Shown here in pieces: positions 53,610-62,421 of a DNA stretch of 64,000 nucleotides (its first letter is position 1; each line of letters starts with the position of its first letter). Made by a program: the position numbers and the translations under genes. The notes under the pieces are model-generated. The model saw only the letters and a program-made list of their open reading frames with translations. It searched no databases and had not been told where the DNA came from. Source of the stretch: Candidatus Leptofilum gracile (GTDB taxonomy: Bacteria > Chloroflexota > Anaerolineae > Promineifilales > Promineifilaceae); the NCBI GenBank assembly GCA_016713825.1, contig JADJOJ010000005.1, forward strand, positions 1-64,000. The letters run 5' to 3'.

Positions 53610-55025
53610 ATGGCCCGAACAAAGATAGTTGCAACCATTGGCCCCGCTTCCAATAACCCCGAAACCATCCGCCGCATGATCGCTGCGGGCATGACCGTAG
53701 CCCGCGTCAACTTTTCTCATGGTACGCATGAGCAGCATACCAAAACCGTTTCAATGCTCCGCGAAGTGGCCTCAAGCGAAGGCAAAGTCCTGGGCATTTT
53801 GGGCGATTTGCAAGGCCCCAAAATTCGCCTGGGGCATGTAAAAACAGGCGGCATTCAGCTTTCGCTGGGCGAAGAGGTGGTTCTTACACCGCATCGTGGC
53901 CAACCCGCCATGATCCACATGCCCCACCCAGACCTCATCGAGGTGATTCAGCCCGGTGCCCGCCTGGTCATTGGCGATGGCGAAGTGGAATTTGCCGTCG
54001 CCGAAAAAATGGGCGACGCCCTGCGCTGCATCACCACCGTTGCCGGTTTGCTAGAATCACGCAAAGGCGTCAACGCCCCCGGCACAGATTTGCCCATCTC
54101 CAGCATTACCGACAAAGACAAAGAAGATTTGAAGCTGGTTTGTGCCCTGGAGCTAGATTACGTAGCCCTCTCTTTTGTGCGAACGGCCGCAGATATCCAA
54201 GAACTGCGCGACCTCATGAAAATCGAGGGTGCCGACATCCCCATTATCGCCAAAATTGAAAAAAGCGAAGCCATCCAACACCTCATGGAAATCCGTGATG
54301 CCGCCGACGGTATGATGGTAGCCCGTGGCGATTTAGGCATAGAAGTGCAGCCGCAAGAAGTGCCACTGCTGCAAAAACGCATCATCCGCGCCTGCAATGA
54401 TGTGGGCAAACCCGTCATCACCGCTACCCAGATGCTGCAATCCATGGTCGAACATCCCCGCCCCACCCGTGCCGAAGCCAGTGACGTGGCCAACGCCATT
54501 CTGGATGGCACCGATGCCGTTATGCTCTCTGGTGAAACCGCCTCCGGTAACTTCCCCGTCGAATCGGTCCTGATGATGAAACAAATCAGCGAGATTATCG
54601 AAGAGGCCTTTCCCTATAACGATTGGCGCAACCGGCGGCAGGCTGAAGTCACCGAATCGCACAGCGTAACGCAAGCCATTAGCACCGCCTGTTGTGATAT
54701 TGCCGAGCAGATCAATGCCCGCGCCATTGTGAGCGCAACCATGTCTGGCTACACCGCCACCCAAATTGCTCGCCACCGCCCCCCCACCCCCATTATGGCC
54801 GTATCCCCCCTGGAACGGACGCAGCGCAAGCTCTCGCTGGTTTGGGGGGTAGAGTGCGTGTTGGTTAAAGATTTTTCCCATACCGACGCCATGTTGGGCC
54901 AAACCGTTGCCGTGATGGAGCGCTACAATTTAGACCCCGGCGACAAGGTTGTCATTACAGCGGGTGTGCCGTTTGGTATGGCTGGGCAAACCAACCTCAT
55001 CCAGGTGCATCAGATGGGTGATTAG
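53610..55025 (+). CDS. pyk: Pyruvate kinase
   Basis: Pyruvate kinase, 471 residues, makes ATP and pyruvate from phosphoenolpyruvate and ADP. N-terminal TKIVATIGPASNNPETIRRM, MTVARVNFSHGTHEQH, the catalytic Lys in IPIIAKIEKSEAIQHL, the metal-binding MVARGDLGIEVQPQEVPLLQ, and VMLSGETASGNFPVESVLMM are all present, plus the C-terminal allosteric-type domain. Length is that of bacterial enzymes without the extra PEP-utiliser domain. Its own leader hairpin lies upstream. Confidence 0.97.
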   Translation: MARTKIVATIGPASNNPETIRRMIAAGMTVARVNFSHGTHEQHTKTVSMLREVASSEGKVLGILGDLQGPKIRLGHVKTGGIQLSLGEEVVLTPHRGQPAMIHMPHPDLIEVIQPGARLVIGDGEVEFAVAEKMGDALRCITTVAGLLESRKGVNAPGTDLPISSITDKDKEDLKLVCALELDYVALSFVRTAADIQELRDLMKIEGADIPIIAKIEKSEAIQHLMEIRDAADGMMVARGDLGIEVQPQEVPLLQKRIIRACNDVGKPVITATQMLQSMVEHPRPTRAEASDVANAILDGTDAVMLSGETASGNFPVESVLMMKQISEIIEEAFPYNDWRNRRQAEVTESHSVTQAISTACCDIAEQINARAIVSATMSGYTATQIARHRPPTPIMAVSPLERTQRKLSLVWGVECVLVKDFSHTDAMLGQTVAVMERYNLDPGDKVVITAGVPFGMAGQTNLIQVHQMGD

Positions 55026-55178
55026 CTGTCCCTGGCTACCCGGCTTGTTCCTGGTAGCCAGGTTGCGTTCCAATGTAACCTAACCCACACAATCAGCTTG
55101 TGAAATTGATTTAGGCGAATTACAATTAAGCTCCATTCGTTTGTTCGATCAGTTTCAGGGATTTTCGGAGAAAAGTAG

Positions 55179-56489
55179 ATGAGCACATCATTACCAGGGC
55201 CACAACGACTAGATTGGGAGCCACCAGCAATTAAAGGCATTGAAGATACCGGATTGTCGCAGGGGTTCCTGCAAGATTTGGCATTGAAGATTATGTACTT
55301 CCGCGGCCAGCTTACCGGGCATGATATTGCCGAATACATGCACCTGCCCTTTGCCACGGTGGTAAGTACCGTCATGGATTTCCTCAAGCGGGAGCAGATG
55401 TGTGAGGTAAAAGGGTCTGGTGGCTTGGGAGCGGCTACCTACCAATATTCAATCACCACGAAGGGGGCTGAACGGGCGCGTGAGCAGCTAGAGCGCACCA
55501 GCTACGTCGGCGCAGCGCCGGTGCCTTGGGAGAACTACGTGGCTGCCGTTAAGGCCCAAGGGGGCAACCGCTTGCGCGTAAACCCCAAGATGATGCAGCA
55601 ATCGCTGTCTCATCTGATATTGGAAGATTCTGTGTTTGCCAAGATTGGTCCGGCTGCTAATTCTGGGAAATCCATTTTCTTATATGGCCCGCCAGGAAAC
55701 GGTAAGACAACAATTGCGGAAAGCATTGGCCGAATGATTCTCACCAACGACATGTATATTCCTTACGCTGTCGAGGTGGATGGCCAGATCATCAAAGTTT
55801 TTGACGAGATTAACCATGTGGCTGTGCCCGACATTGAGCGAAAAATGTCTACCGGGCAGTTAGGCCCGCGCCGGGGGGATGCTCGCTGGGTGCGGATCAA
55901 GCGCCCCGTGATTATGGTGGGCGGTGAGCTGACGCTGGATGGCCTGGAATTGATTTACGACCCCATTAACAAATATTACGAAGCGCCATTCCAGATGAAG
56001 GCGAATGGGGGTATGTTCCTCATTGATGACTTTGGGCGGCAGCAGGTACGGCCGCGTGATTTGCTGAACCGCTGGATTGTGCCGATGGAGAAGCAGATTG
56101 ACTTTTTGGCGCTGCACACGGGGCGCAAGGTGGAAGTGCCGTTTGAGGTGCTGATTGTCTTTTCGACGAACTTGCCGCCGCGCGATCTGGTGGACGAGGC
56201 GTTTTTGCGGCGCATCCGGCACAAGATTGAGGTCACGTCGCCGACGTTTGATGGGTACAGGGAGATTTTTAAGCGGGTGTGTGAGCGCCGCCGGGTGGAG
56301 TATGATGAACAGGGGGTGCGGTACCTGCTGCAAGAGTATTACATCAAGCGAAACCAGAAGCTGCGGGCCAACCATCCTCGCGATATTTTGGACCAGCTGT
56401 TGGACATTGCAGATTACCTGGGCGTGAAGCCAACGTTGACCAAGGAGCTGATTGACCAAGCTGCAGACTCCTATTTTGTGCAGCTTTAG
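55179..56489 (+). CDS. AAA-family ATPase with N-terminal helical (winged-helix-like) domain
   Basis: A 436-residue ATPase. Walker A is LYGPPGNGKTTIAESIG; Walker B is GGMFLIDDFGRQQVRPRDLL; the sensor/arginine region is LIVFSTNLPPRDLVDEAFLRRIRHK. The first 110 residues (LSQGFLQDLALKIMYFRGQL, then LPFATVVSTVMDFLKREQMC) look like a winged helix that might bind DNA or protein. Related ATPases occur in secretion or pilus contexts, but no such gene adjoins here. GGAGAAAAG precedes the ATG. The GDPD gene starts three bases after the stop. Confidence 0.8.
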   Translation: MSTSLPGPQRLDWEPPAIKGIEDTGLSQGFLQDLALKIMYFRGQLTGHDIAEYMHLPFATVVSTVMDFLKREQMCEVKGSGGLGAATYQYSITTKGAERAREQLERTSYVGAAPVPWENYVAAVKAQGGNRLRVNPKMMQQSLSHLILEDSVFAKIGPAANSGKSIFLYGPPGNGKTTIAESIGRMILTNDMYIPYAVEVDGQIIKVFDEINHVAVPDIERKMSTGQLGPRRGDARWVRIKRPVIMVGGELTLDGLELIYDPINKYYEAPFQMKANGGMFLIDDFGRQQVRPRDLLNRWIVPMEKQIDFLALHTGRKVEVPFEVLIVFSTNLPPRDLVDEAFLRRIRHKIEVTSPTFDGYREIFKRVCERRRVEYDEQGVRYLLQEYYIKRNQKLRANHPRDILDQLLDIADYLGVKPTLTKELIDQAADSYFVQL

Positions 56490-56492
56490 GCA

Positions 56493-57221
56493 ATGAGTGA
56501 GTGGTCTTTGGGGCAACGGCCGTTTCTCATCGGCCATCGCGGAGCCAGTGCAGACGCACCAGAGAACACGCTGGCTGCCTTTTTGCTGGCGCAAACCCAA
56601 GGGGCAGATGGCATTGAGTTCGACGTGCAGCTTTCGGCCGACGGCTGGCCGGTGGTGATTCATGATGGCAAGCTGGATCGAACCACCAACGGCCACGGGG
56701 CCGTGCAAGATTTGACGCTTGCCGAGCTGCAAAAACTAGACGCTGGCCAGGGGCAGTCGATTCCTACCCTTGATGAGGTTTTTGAAACCTTGGGCCCTAA
56801 TTTTTTATACAATGTGGAATTGAAAACGGCCGTTCTGCGCGACAACGGTCTGGCAGCGGCCGTGGCCGATCGTATTCAGGCGCACAATTTGGCGCGCCAA
56901 ACGGTCGTCTCCTCGTTTAATCCGCTGGCGGTGCGCTATGCTCGCCGCCACCTCACCCAATCGACTTGGGTGGCCCACCTCAGCTACAAATCCGCCTTGC
57001 AGTTCAAGCATGCCCTTATTCCTGTGCAGGCGGTGCATCCGCATTACAAAATGGTGGATGCGGCTTACATGGCCTGGGCCAGCAAAAACGGCTGGCGGGT
57101 GAACGTGTGGACGGTGGACGACCCCGCCGAAGCCCGGCGGCTGCTGGCGCTGGGCGTGCACGGCATCATTACCAACAAGCCGAAGTTCATTCGGGAAGCG
57201 CTGTTTCAGCATGAAAATTAA
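56493..57221 (+). CDS. Glycerophosphodiester phosphodiesterase
   Basis: A 242-residue GDPD-family enzyme (UgpQ-like) that hydrolyses glycerophosphodiesters to glycerol 3-phosphate and an alcohol. The catalytic His and metal ligands appear in LIGHRGASADAPENTLAAF, GIEFDVQLSADGWPVVIHDG and FLYNVELKTAVL. The C-terminus MAWASKNGWRVNVWTVDDPA and GVHGIITNKPKFIREAL is standard. No signal peptide, so cytoplasmic. Its 3' end overlaps the lipid kinase gene by eleven bases, indicating coupling in lipid turnover. Confidence 0.93.
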   Translation: MSEWSLGQRPFLIGHRGASADAPENTLAAFLLAQTQGADGIEFDVQLSADGWPVVIHDGKLDRTTNGHGAVQDLTLAELQKLDAGQGQSIPTLDEVFETLGPNFLYNVELKTAVLRDNGLAAAVADRIQAHNLARQTVVSSFNPLAVRYARRHLTQSTWVAHLSYKSALQFKHALIPVQAVHPHYKMVDAAYMAWASKNGWRVNVWTVDDPAEARRLLALGVHGIITNKPKFIREALFQHEN

Positions 57222-58098
57222 GGTGATTTTGAATCCATACGCCAATCGTTGGCGGGCAGGGGCGCGGCTAGATGCGGTGCGGGCCGCGTTTGCAGCGGCA
57301 GGTTTGGCTCCAGACATTGTGCAGACGCAGAAACCAGCAGAGGGGATTGCGTTGGCGGAAACGGCCGTATCCCAAAATTATGACGCCGTAGTCGCCGCCG
57401 GGGGCGACGGCACGCTCAGCGAAGTGGCCAACGGCCTGCTGCGCGCCGCCGGGGATGGCCCGACGGTGCCCTTTGGCATTTTGCCCATCGGCACGGCCAA
57501 CGATTTTAGCGACATGGTGGGGCTGCCGCGCGATTTGAACCAGGCGGTGCAGATCATTGCTCGTGGCCAGACGCGCCAGATTGACGCCGGGCGCATCAAC
57601 GATCATTTTTTCATCAACAACTGCGCCGTGGCCATGGAGCCGATGATTACGCTGGAAAACATTCACATGAAGCGGCTGTCTGGCGAACTGCGCTACGTGG
57701 TGGCGCTACTGAAGGGGCTGGTAAAGCTGAAGGCGTGGCATATGCAGGTGCGCTGGGACGACGGCGGGCATGACGGCCCGGCTTATTTGCTCTCTGTGTG
57801 CAATGGGCCGCGCACGGGCGGTTTTTACATGGCTCCCGATGCGGCCGTTGACGATGGCTTGTTTGATTTTGTGTTTGCGCCAGAGGTGCCCAAGCTGACG
57901 GTGCTCTCGATTTTGGTACGGTTATTTCGCAAGACGCATATTTTTCATCCGCAAGTGGTATACGGCCGTACCACCCACCTCTCCATCACCAGCAGCCCCG
58001 GCACCCCCATCCACGCCGACGGCGAAATCATCGCCGAAGCTGCCACGCAAATTGAGTATCAGATTCTCCCCGGTAAGCTAACCTTACTGCAAAGCTAA
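57211..58098 (+). CDS. Diacylglycerol kinase-family lipid kinase
   Basis: A 295-residue kinase of the YegS/DagK/sphingosine kinase family. The nucleotide loop is YDAVVAAGGDGTLSEVANGL; PFGILPIGTANDFSDMVGLP and DAAVDDGLFDFVFAPEVPK are conserved downstream motifs, and HADGEIIAEAATQIEYQILP near the end is the family's C-terminal sheet. It would phosphorylate diacylglycerol or a related lipid at the membrane face. It overlaps the GDPD gene, supporting a joint role in lipid recycling. Confidence 0.93.
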   Translation: MKIKVILNPYANRWRAGARLDAVRAAFAAAGLAPDIVQTQKPAEGIALAETAVSQNYDAVVAAGGDGTLSEVANGLLRAAGDGPTVPFGILPIGTANDFSDMVGLPRDLNQAVQIIARGQTRQIDAGRINDHFFINNCAVAMEPMITLENIHMKRLSGELRYVVALLKGLVKLKAWHMQVRWDDGGHDGPAYLLSVCNGPRTGGFYMAPDAAVDDGLFDFVFAPEVPKLTVLSILVRLFRKTHIFHPQVVYGRTTHLSITSSPGTPIHADGEIIAEAATQIEYQILPGKLTLLQS

Positions 58099-58103
58099 TT
58101 GGC

Positions 58104-59186
58104 TCATTGATAAATGATCAGCGCTGGCTGAGGGTCCAAATTCATCACCTCGGCAGGGGTGAGCACCGGGTAATCACCGTCGGTGGGGAACAGCTTGAAG
58201 CCGCCGTACTCAAAGGCGGGTTCGCTGGCATAGCTGGTGTAGTTGCGAATTTTGGCTCCCGCTGCGCCTACGCCATCCCCGTCAATTACAATCTCTACAA
58301 ATGGATAATCTTCAATAAGCGATTTGTCGGGCAGCATGCCGGGGCTAAACTGGTGCAAAATGAGCACCCGGTTCAGCCCAATCTGGGCAGCGATGGCGTT
58401 CATCCGCGCCTGGATGGCGTTGATTTCGGCGGCGTACAGCTGCCCCACGTTCACCAACGGCACCTGCCAACTGCTCATCACAAATTCCGGATCGATGGCA
58501 AAATGGACGTGTGGTTCGTATAGCAAATGTTCTAATCGCTCAAATTCAGCCATGATGTCGCCTCGCCCCGGTTGAATGTCGAGGATAACGGCCGTTTCCA
58601 CCTCCTTAGCCTGCGCCACCCACCGCTCAATCAACGCCAAATCTACCCGATGAAAATAAAGTGGCGGGTGGGGATTGGCCACCGTTGTTACCAGATGGTA
58701 CGCGGGCAAGATGGGTTGATCAGACATTGGCTGGTATTGGACAACGGTGCTTAAAAGCTGCTGGTGCATCTGTTCACGGGGCAGTTCGCCCAGGATGCCC
58801 AGGCCAGGCCCGGTGGGGCTGCCGTAAAAGGCGACCAGCCGAAACTGGCTCAGGTAACCTTGTGGCTGCGCGGCCTTGAGCGCTAGTTGGTAGCTGGCTG
58901 TTGGGGTTGGGGTTTGAGTGGGAGGGACGGTGGGGGGAACGGCCGTATGCGTCGCTCTGGGTGTGGCAGTGGCCAATATCGGCGTAGGCGAAAGAAATGG
59001 GGTTGGCGGGTTGGGCAGGAAGGCCAGGGTGGGCACCAGCGTGGGCAGTGGCTCGATGGCGGCAAAAAAGGGTGGGGTGGTCTGGCAGGCGGTGCTGGCA
59101 ACGGCCGTACCTATCCAAAAAAGCCAAAAGAAGCCGCGCGAGATTGTGTATACCGAGGTGCCTAAAAGGCCCCCGGTGAATTTCAC
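58104..59186 (-). CDS. Lipoprotein with Thr/Pro linker, unknown
   Basis: A 360-residue lipoprotein with signal VYTISRGFFWLFWIGTAVAS and lipobox STAC, a Pro/Thr linker to about residue 95, and a compact domain to the end. The domain contains VALIERWVAQAKEVETAVIL-like text (RVDLALIERWVAQAKEVET), LDIQPGRGDIMAEFERLEHL and LILHQFSPGMLPDKSLIED, a pattern of alternating strands and helices that could be a TIM barrel of a glycosidase-like family. I do not assign an activity. The start is GTG at 59184-59186, overlapping the metallo-beta-lactamase stop in GTGA. Confidence 0.6.
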   Translation of the reverse strand: MKFTGGLLGTSVYTISRGFFWLFWIGTAVASTACQTTPPFFAAIEPLPTLVPTLAFLPNPPTPFLSPTPILATATPRATHTAVPPTVPPTQTPTPTASYQLALKAAQPQGYLSQFRLVAFYGSPTGPGLGILGELPREQMHQQLLSTVVQYQPMSDQPILPAYHLVTTVANPHPPLYFHRVDLALIERWVAQAKEVETAVILDIQPGRGDIMAEFERLEHLLYEPHVHFAIDPEFVMSSWQVPLVNVGQLYAAEINAIQARMNAIAAQIGLNRVLILHQFSPGMLPDKSLIEDYPFVEIVIDGDGVGAAGAKIRNYTSYASEPAFEYGGFKLFPTDGDYPVLTPAEVMNLDPQPALIIYQ

Positions 59187-60040
59187 GCCACACCACCTTC
59201 GGAAACGGCCGTTTCTTCCTTCAACTCCTCATACAGCCGGTACAGGTTTGCCCGGTGCAAATCAGACACCAATCCATTCAGCGGAATGCGAGATTTGCCG
59301 CAGCTCTCGATATCAATCTTGTCCAAGGCACTCATCGGCTTGTTGCTGCGCAGCACCTTAGACACTTCCTCTTTGATTTTTGTCAGGTAATCCAGGTCAT
59401 TTTGGATAATGGCCTCCACTTCACCCCGCAAAATCACTTCCCCATGCCCCTGCACAATCGTGTCTGGTTCCAGGGCCAGCATTTGGTGCAAAGAGGCCAC
59501 CAGCGCTTTGTGGCTGCCATCAAAAATAGTGGGCACGGGCATTGAGTTGTCAGAAGCAAATAAAATCTGGTTGTTGGTTACATACACGCCAACCAGGTCC
59601 AGGCTGTGCCCCGGCATATGGTAAAGCTGCACGGTCTTTCCGCCCAGGTACAAATTCAGCACCCCTTCTTTAAAAACCAGCTCGGGCAAAATGATTTGCA
59701 CCTCTTCCAGTTCTGGGTTTTGCGCCTGAGCATCTGCCAAACCAGAACGCCCCACACTGTCCAACAGCTGGCGGCACAAAGCATGGCTTACAATCTGGGC
59801 TTCGGGGAAAAGATAGGTACCCTGGGAATGATCCGCATGGTAGTGGGTGTTAATCACATACCGGATTTTCAACCCTTGCCGATCTTCCAGAAACTCTTTA
59901 ATTGCTTTGGTTTCTTCTGGGAAGTAAAGCGTATCAATGAGAATGACGCCATCTTTGGTAAGAATGGCCCCAGACGTGACCTGGGCATACAGCTGACTTG
60001 TAAATACGTAGATGTCGTCAGCAATTCGCTCACGCACCAT
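59183..60040 (-). CDS. Metallo-beta-lactamase fold hydrolase
   Basis: A 285-residue zinc hydrolase of the metallo-beta-lactamase superfamily. Metal ligands: H-x-H-x-D-H in YVINTHYHADHSQGTYLFPE, His in VQLYHMPGHSLDLVGVYV, Asp in NNQILFASDNSMPVPT and His in DTIVQGHGEVILRGEVE. The C-terminal helical region (LTKIKEEVSKVLRSNKPMSA) is of the kind seen in quorum-quenching and related subfamilies. ATG at 60040. It is coupled to the downstream lipoprotein gene. Substrate unknown. Confidence 0.85.
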   Translation of the reverse strand: MVRERIADDIYVFTSQLYAQVTSGAILTKDGVILIDTLYFPEETKAIKEFLEDRQGLKIRYVINTHYHADHSQGTYLFPEAQIVSHALCRQLLDSVGRSGLADAQAQNPELEEVQIILPELVFKEGVLNLYLGGKTVQLYHMPGHSLDLVGVYVTNNQILFASDNSMPVPTIFDGSHKALVASLHQMLALEPDTIVQGHGEVILRGEVEAIIQNDLDYLTKIKEEVSKVLRSNKPMSALDKIDIESCGKSRIPLNGLVSDLHRANLYRLYEELKEETAVSEGGVA

Positions 60041-60440
60041 AAAGCTGCTATTTCCTTCTGCTAATGGGAATTAACGACCAGGTTAATCCCTGAGTTGAAT
60101 GACATACAATTGACGAATGGTGACCTGAACAAAAAAGCCCCCTGATGCAGATCAAGGGTGCTTGCTCAGTAGCCCCGCCATGCCGTGTGAGCCCCGTTGT
60201 TTGAACCTGCAGATGCAGGTGGGAGCCTTATCGCGAGTATCTGCCTGGCTGGACGGCCTAAGCCGTGAGCTACTACATCCCCTCAGCGTATTTGTGACCC
60301 CCATTTGTGAAGCGTTGGCTCAACACTGGCAAGCTCATCACGCACACAGCAGGGTTGCCAGGATACTAACACAGTCACAGGGGGATGACAAGGTTGTGCA
60401 ACGCTTCACAATACAGTTTTGACCTGGCGCGCGATGACAA
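60041..60440. ncRNA. Structured non-coding region, possible small RNA
   Basis: 400 bases with no supported gene but clear pairing. AGTAGC (about 60156) pairs with GCTACT (about 60278), enclosing ACCTGCAGATGCAGGT and ACGGCCTAAGCCGT hairpins and the GC-rich CCCCGCCATGCCGTGTGAGC. Downstream, TTGTGAAGCGTTG (60305-60317) pairs perfectly with CAACGCTTCACAA (60399-60411). A 6S-like or SRP-like RNA is conceivable, but I cannot match a family from memory, and an imprecise hairpin element is the alternative. Confidence 0.35.
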
Positions 60441-60680
60441 TTAAACGGCCGTTTCTAGCACCCTTTGCAGCTGAACGGCCGTCATCGGAGCCATCAATTC
60501 CACCTCGCCAATTTGCACCACTGGGATGGTGTACCGATACTTTTCAAACAGCGCTTCATCCTGGGTGATGTCCACTTCTTGCAGTTGGTGGGGGTAGCGA
60601 GCTTGCAACAAATTCAGGCTGTGCTTCACTTCATCGCATAGGCCGCAGCCCATTTTGGTGTAGAGGGTGACTCTCAGCAT
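60441..60680 (-). CDS. Glutaredoxin-like (thioredoxin-fold) small protein
   Basis: A 79-residue thioredoxin-fold protein starting MLRVTLYTKMGCGLCDEVKH with the C-G-L-C redox motif, then EVDITQDEALFEKYRYTIPV with the cis-Pro. This is the DUF836/glutaredoxin-like group, which reduces disulfides. It starts four bases after the ctaB stop on the same strand, so it may serve haem or cytochrome oxidase assembly. Its end carries two ACGGCCGT sites. Confidence 0.85.
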   Translation of the reverse strand: MLRVTLYTKMGCGLCDEVKHSLNLLQARYPHQLQEVDITQDEALFEKYRYTIPVVQIGEVELMAPMTAVQLQRVLETAV

Positions 60681-60684
60681 CGGC

Positions 60685-61632
60685 TTAGCCTGCCCAGGCT
60701 GCGGCCACCGTGCCTGCACAAATGGCCAGCAGCAGCACCAGCAGGTAAATGTTGGACGACATGAACAACTTTTTGGCATTCTGGGGAGATGGGGTATGGA
60801 TCAGTTTGGCGTTGCGCCAGAATAAATCGGCCGTAATCCAGACCACGGGAATCAGATAAACCCAGCCCAGCGTGGGCAGCAGCGCCAGCAGCAGGCCGCC
60901 AATTCCGGTGGGCAGCGTGTGCGACATCACCCACCAGGCCGCCTGACGGGGTGTGGTGTGTACCGGCAGCATTGGCACGTCAGAACGCGCATAATCGTCG
61001 CGGTAAAGCAGGGCTAAACTCCAAAAATGGAACGGCGTCCAGAGAAACAGCAGCAAGGAGAGCACCAGCGCCCCCGTTTCGTTCCAGTTGCCTACCGCGG
61101 CGCTGCCGCTAAGAACGGCCGCACTGCCCGCCGCCCCGCCAATGACAATGTTGAGCAAGGTGCGCGGCTTCAGCCAGATGGTGTAAATGCCTACGTAAAT
61201 AATCGCCCCCAGCACCAAAAAAAAGGTGAGCGCCGGGTTAAAAGGCAGTACGGCCAGCGATGGCAGCAGCACCAGCCCAATGCCCACGTACGGCACCCAG
61301 GTGGGATGGGCAATTTCGCCGGTGACCAACGGCCGTTTCTGGGTGCGCCCCATGTTGCCGTCCGATTCACGCTCCCAATATTGGTTCAGGGCCGAGGCCC
61401 CCGCCGCCGCCATGCCGCCCGTGAGCCAGAGCAGTATCAGGTTGCCCAGCCCTGGCCAGCCGCCAGCAGCCATAAACGCGCCGCCCGTAGCCGCCATCAG
61501 CAACAAAAACACAATGCGCAGCTTAAAGAGCACCACAATCAGCTGTAATTTGCTGCGCCATTTACTTGAGGAAACGGCCGTTGCCGAGGAGCCAGCCAGG
61601 CCAGGTTTTTGAGTCGTATCTGTTAGTGACAT
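60685..61632 (-). CDS. ctaB: Protohaem IX farnesyltransferase
   Basis: Haem O synthase, 315 residues, which attaches a farnesyl group to protohaem for haem-copper oxidases. The prenyl-diphosphate site reads NQYWERESDGNMGRTQKRPL, and YRDDYARSDVPMLPVHTTPR is the second conserved loop. Eight to nine membrane helices are predicted. ATG at 61632 (MSLTDTTQKPGLAG) is preferred over an upstream ATG at 61698. No oxidase subunit gene is within the window. Suggests an aerobic or facultative respiratory chain. Confidence 0.95.
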   Translation of the reverse strand: MSLTDTTQKPGLAGSSATAVSSSKWRSKLQLIVVLFKLRIVFLLLMAATGGAFMAAGGWPGLGNLILLWLTGGMAAAGASALNQYWERESDGNMGRTQKRPLVTGEIAHPTWVPYVGIGLVLLPSLAVLPFNPALTFFLVLGAIIYVGIYTIWLKPRTLLNIVIGGAAGSAAVLSGSAAVGNWNETGALVLSLLLFLWTPFHFWSLALLYRDDYARSDVPMLPVHTTPRQAAWWVMSHTLPTGIGGLLLALLPTLGWVYLIPVVWITADLFWRNAKLIHTPSPQNAKKLFMSSNIYLLVLLLAICAGTVAAAWAG

Positions 61633-61751
61633 TCGGTCTCCGAACGAGGTGTTTTGTTTACTTCTAAAGCAATTGTAACAACATTCACAAGGGTTCACAA
61701 ACCGGCAGGATGGGATTTGCTTATGGATGAAACGGCCGTTACATTTCCTGC
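61633..61751. promoter_or_regulatory. Divergent spacer ctaB / hemolysin III gene
   Basis: About 120 bases between divergent genes with one ACGGCCGT at 61733; promoters for both must lie here but no clear consensus is visible. Confidence 0.4.
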
Positions 61752-62420
61752 ATGAATCGCTTAAACAAACTGTTACATGAACCGATGAGCACGCTAACCC
61801 ATGTGGCCGGGGCTATTACTGCGCTGTTGGGCACGGTGTGGCTGCTTTGGCTGGTATGGGGCGACTGGCTCAAATGGCTGGCGCTGCTCATCTATGGCCT
61901 AAGCCTGACGGCGATGTTTGTGGCCAGCTCGCTGCTGCACGGGGTGAAGCCGCGGCCGCGCCTGCAATTTCAGCTGAACCGGCTGGATCACATGGCTATC
62001 TTTTTGGTCATTGCGGGCACCTACACGCCCATCATCACCACTTTTTTTCCGGCGGATTGGCGTGGGTGGGTGTTGGGAGGGGTGTGGGGAACGGCCGTAA
62101 TCGGCATGGCGTACAAACTGTTCAGCCGCCAAATTCATGGCTTCCTCAACGCCTCTATTTACTTGATTGTGAGCTGGGGCGGCGTTTTGCCGCTCATCTT
62201 GGCGGGGGAAGTGTCTCAATGGTTGCCGCCAGGAGGCTTGCAGCTGCTGCTGCTGGGCGGGCTCATCTATTCGGTGGGCTTTGTGGTTTACTACCGCCAA
62301 TGGCCCGATCCGTGGCCAGACCTGTTTGGTCACCACGAAATTTGGCACCTGTTTGTGCTGGGCGGCAGCCTGAGCCACTTTCTGTTTATGCTCTGGTACG
62401 TTGTTCCTGCGGCGGGATAG
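61752..62420 (+). CDS. Hemolysin III / PAQR-type membrane protein
   Basis: A 222-residue seven-helix protein of the hemolysin III family. It begins NRLNKLLHEPMSTLTHVAGA, with conserved Ser/His in MFVASSLLHGVKPRP and Asp-His in LNRLDHMAIFLVIAGTYTPI; the last helix has HEIWHLFVLGGSLSHFLFML. These positions form the metal site of the PAQR superfamily. The family name is historical; most members are membrane hydrolases or regulators, not toxins. It converges with the DUF2723 gene. Confidence 0.9.
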   Translation: MNRLNKLLHEPMSTLTHVAGAITALLGTVWLLWLVWGDWLKWLALLIYGLSLTAMFVASSLLHGVKPRPRLQFQLNRLDHMAIFLVIAGTYTPIITTFFPADWRGWVLGGVWGTAVIGMAYKLFSRQIHGFLNASIYLIVSWGGVLPLILAGEVSQWLPPGGLQLLLLGGLIYSVGFVVYYRQWPDPWPDLFGHHEIWHLFVLGGSLSHFLFMLWYVVPAAG

Positions 62421-62421
62421 T

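Noticed and set aside
61752..62420. Hemolysin III as a virulence toxin
   Set aside because: The family is a conserved PAQR-type membrane protein; the name is historical and nothing in context suggests a toxin.
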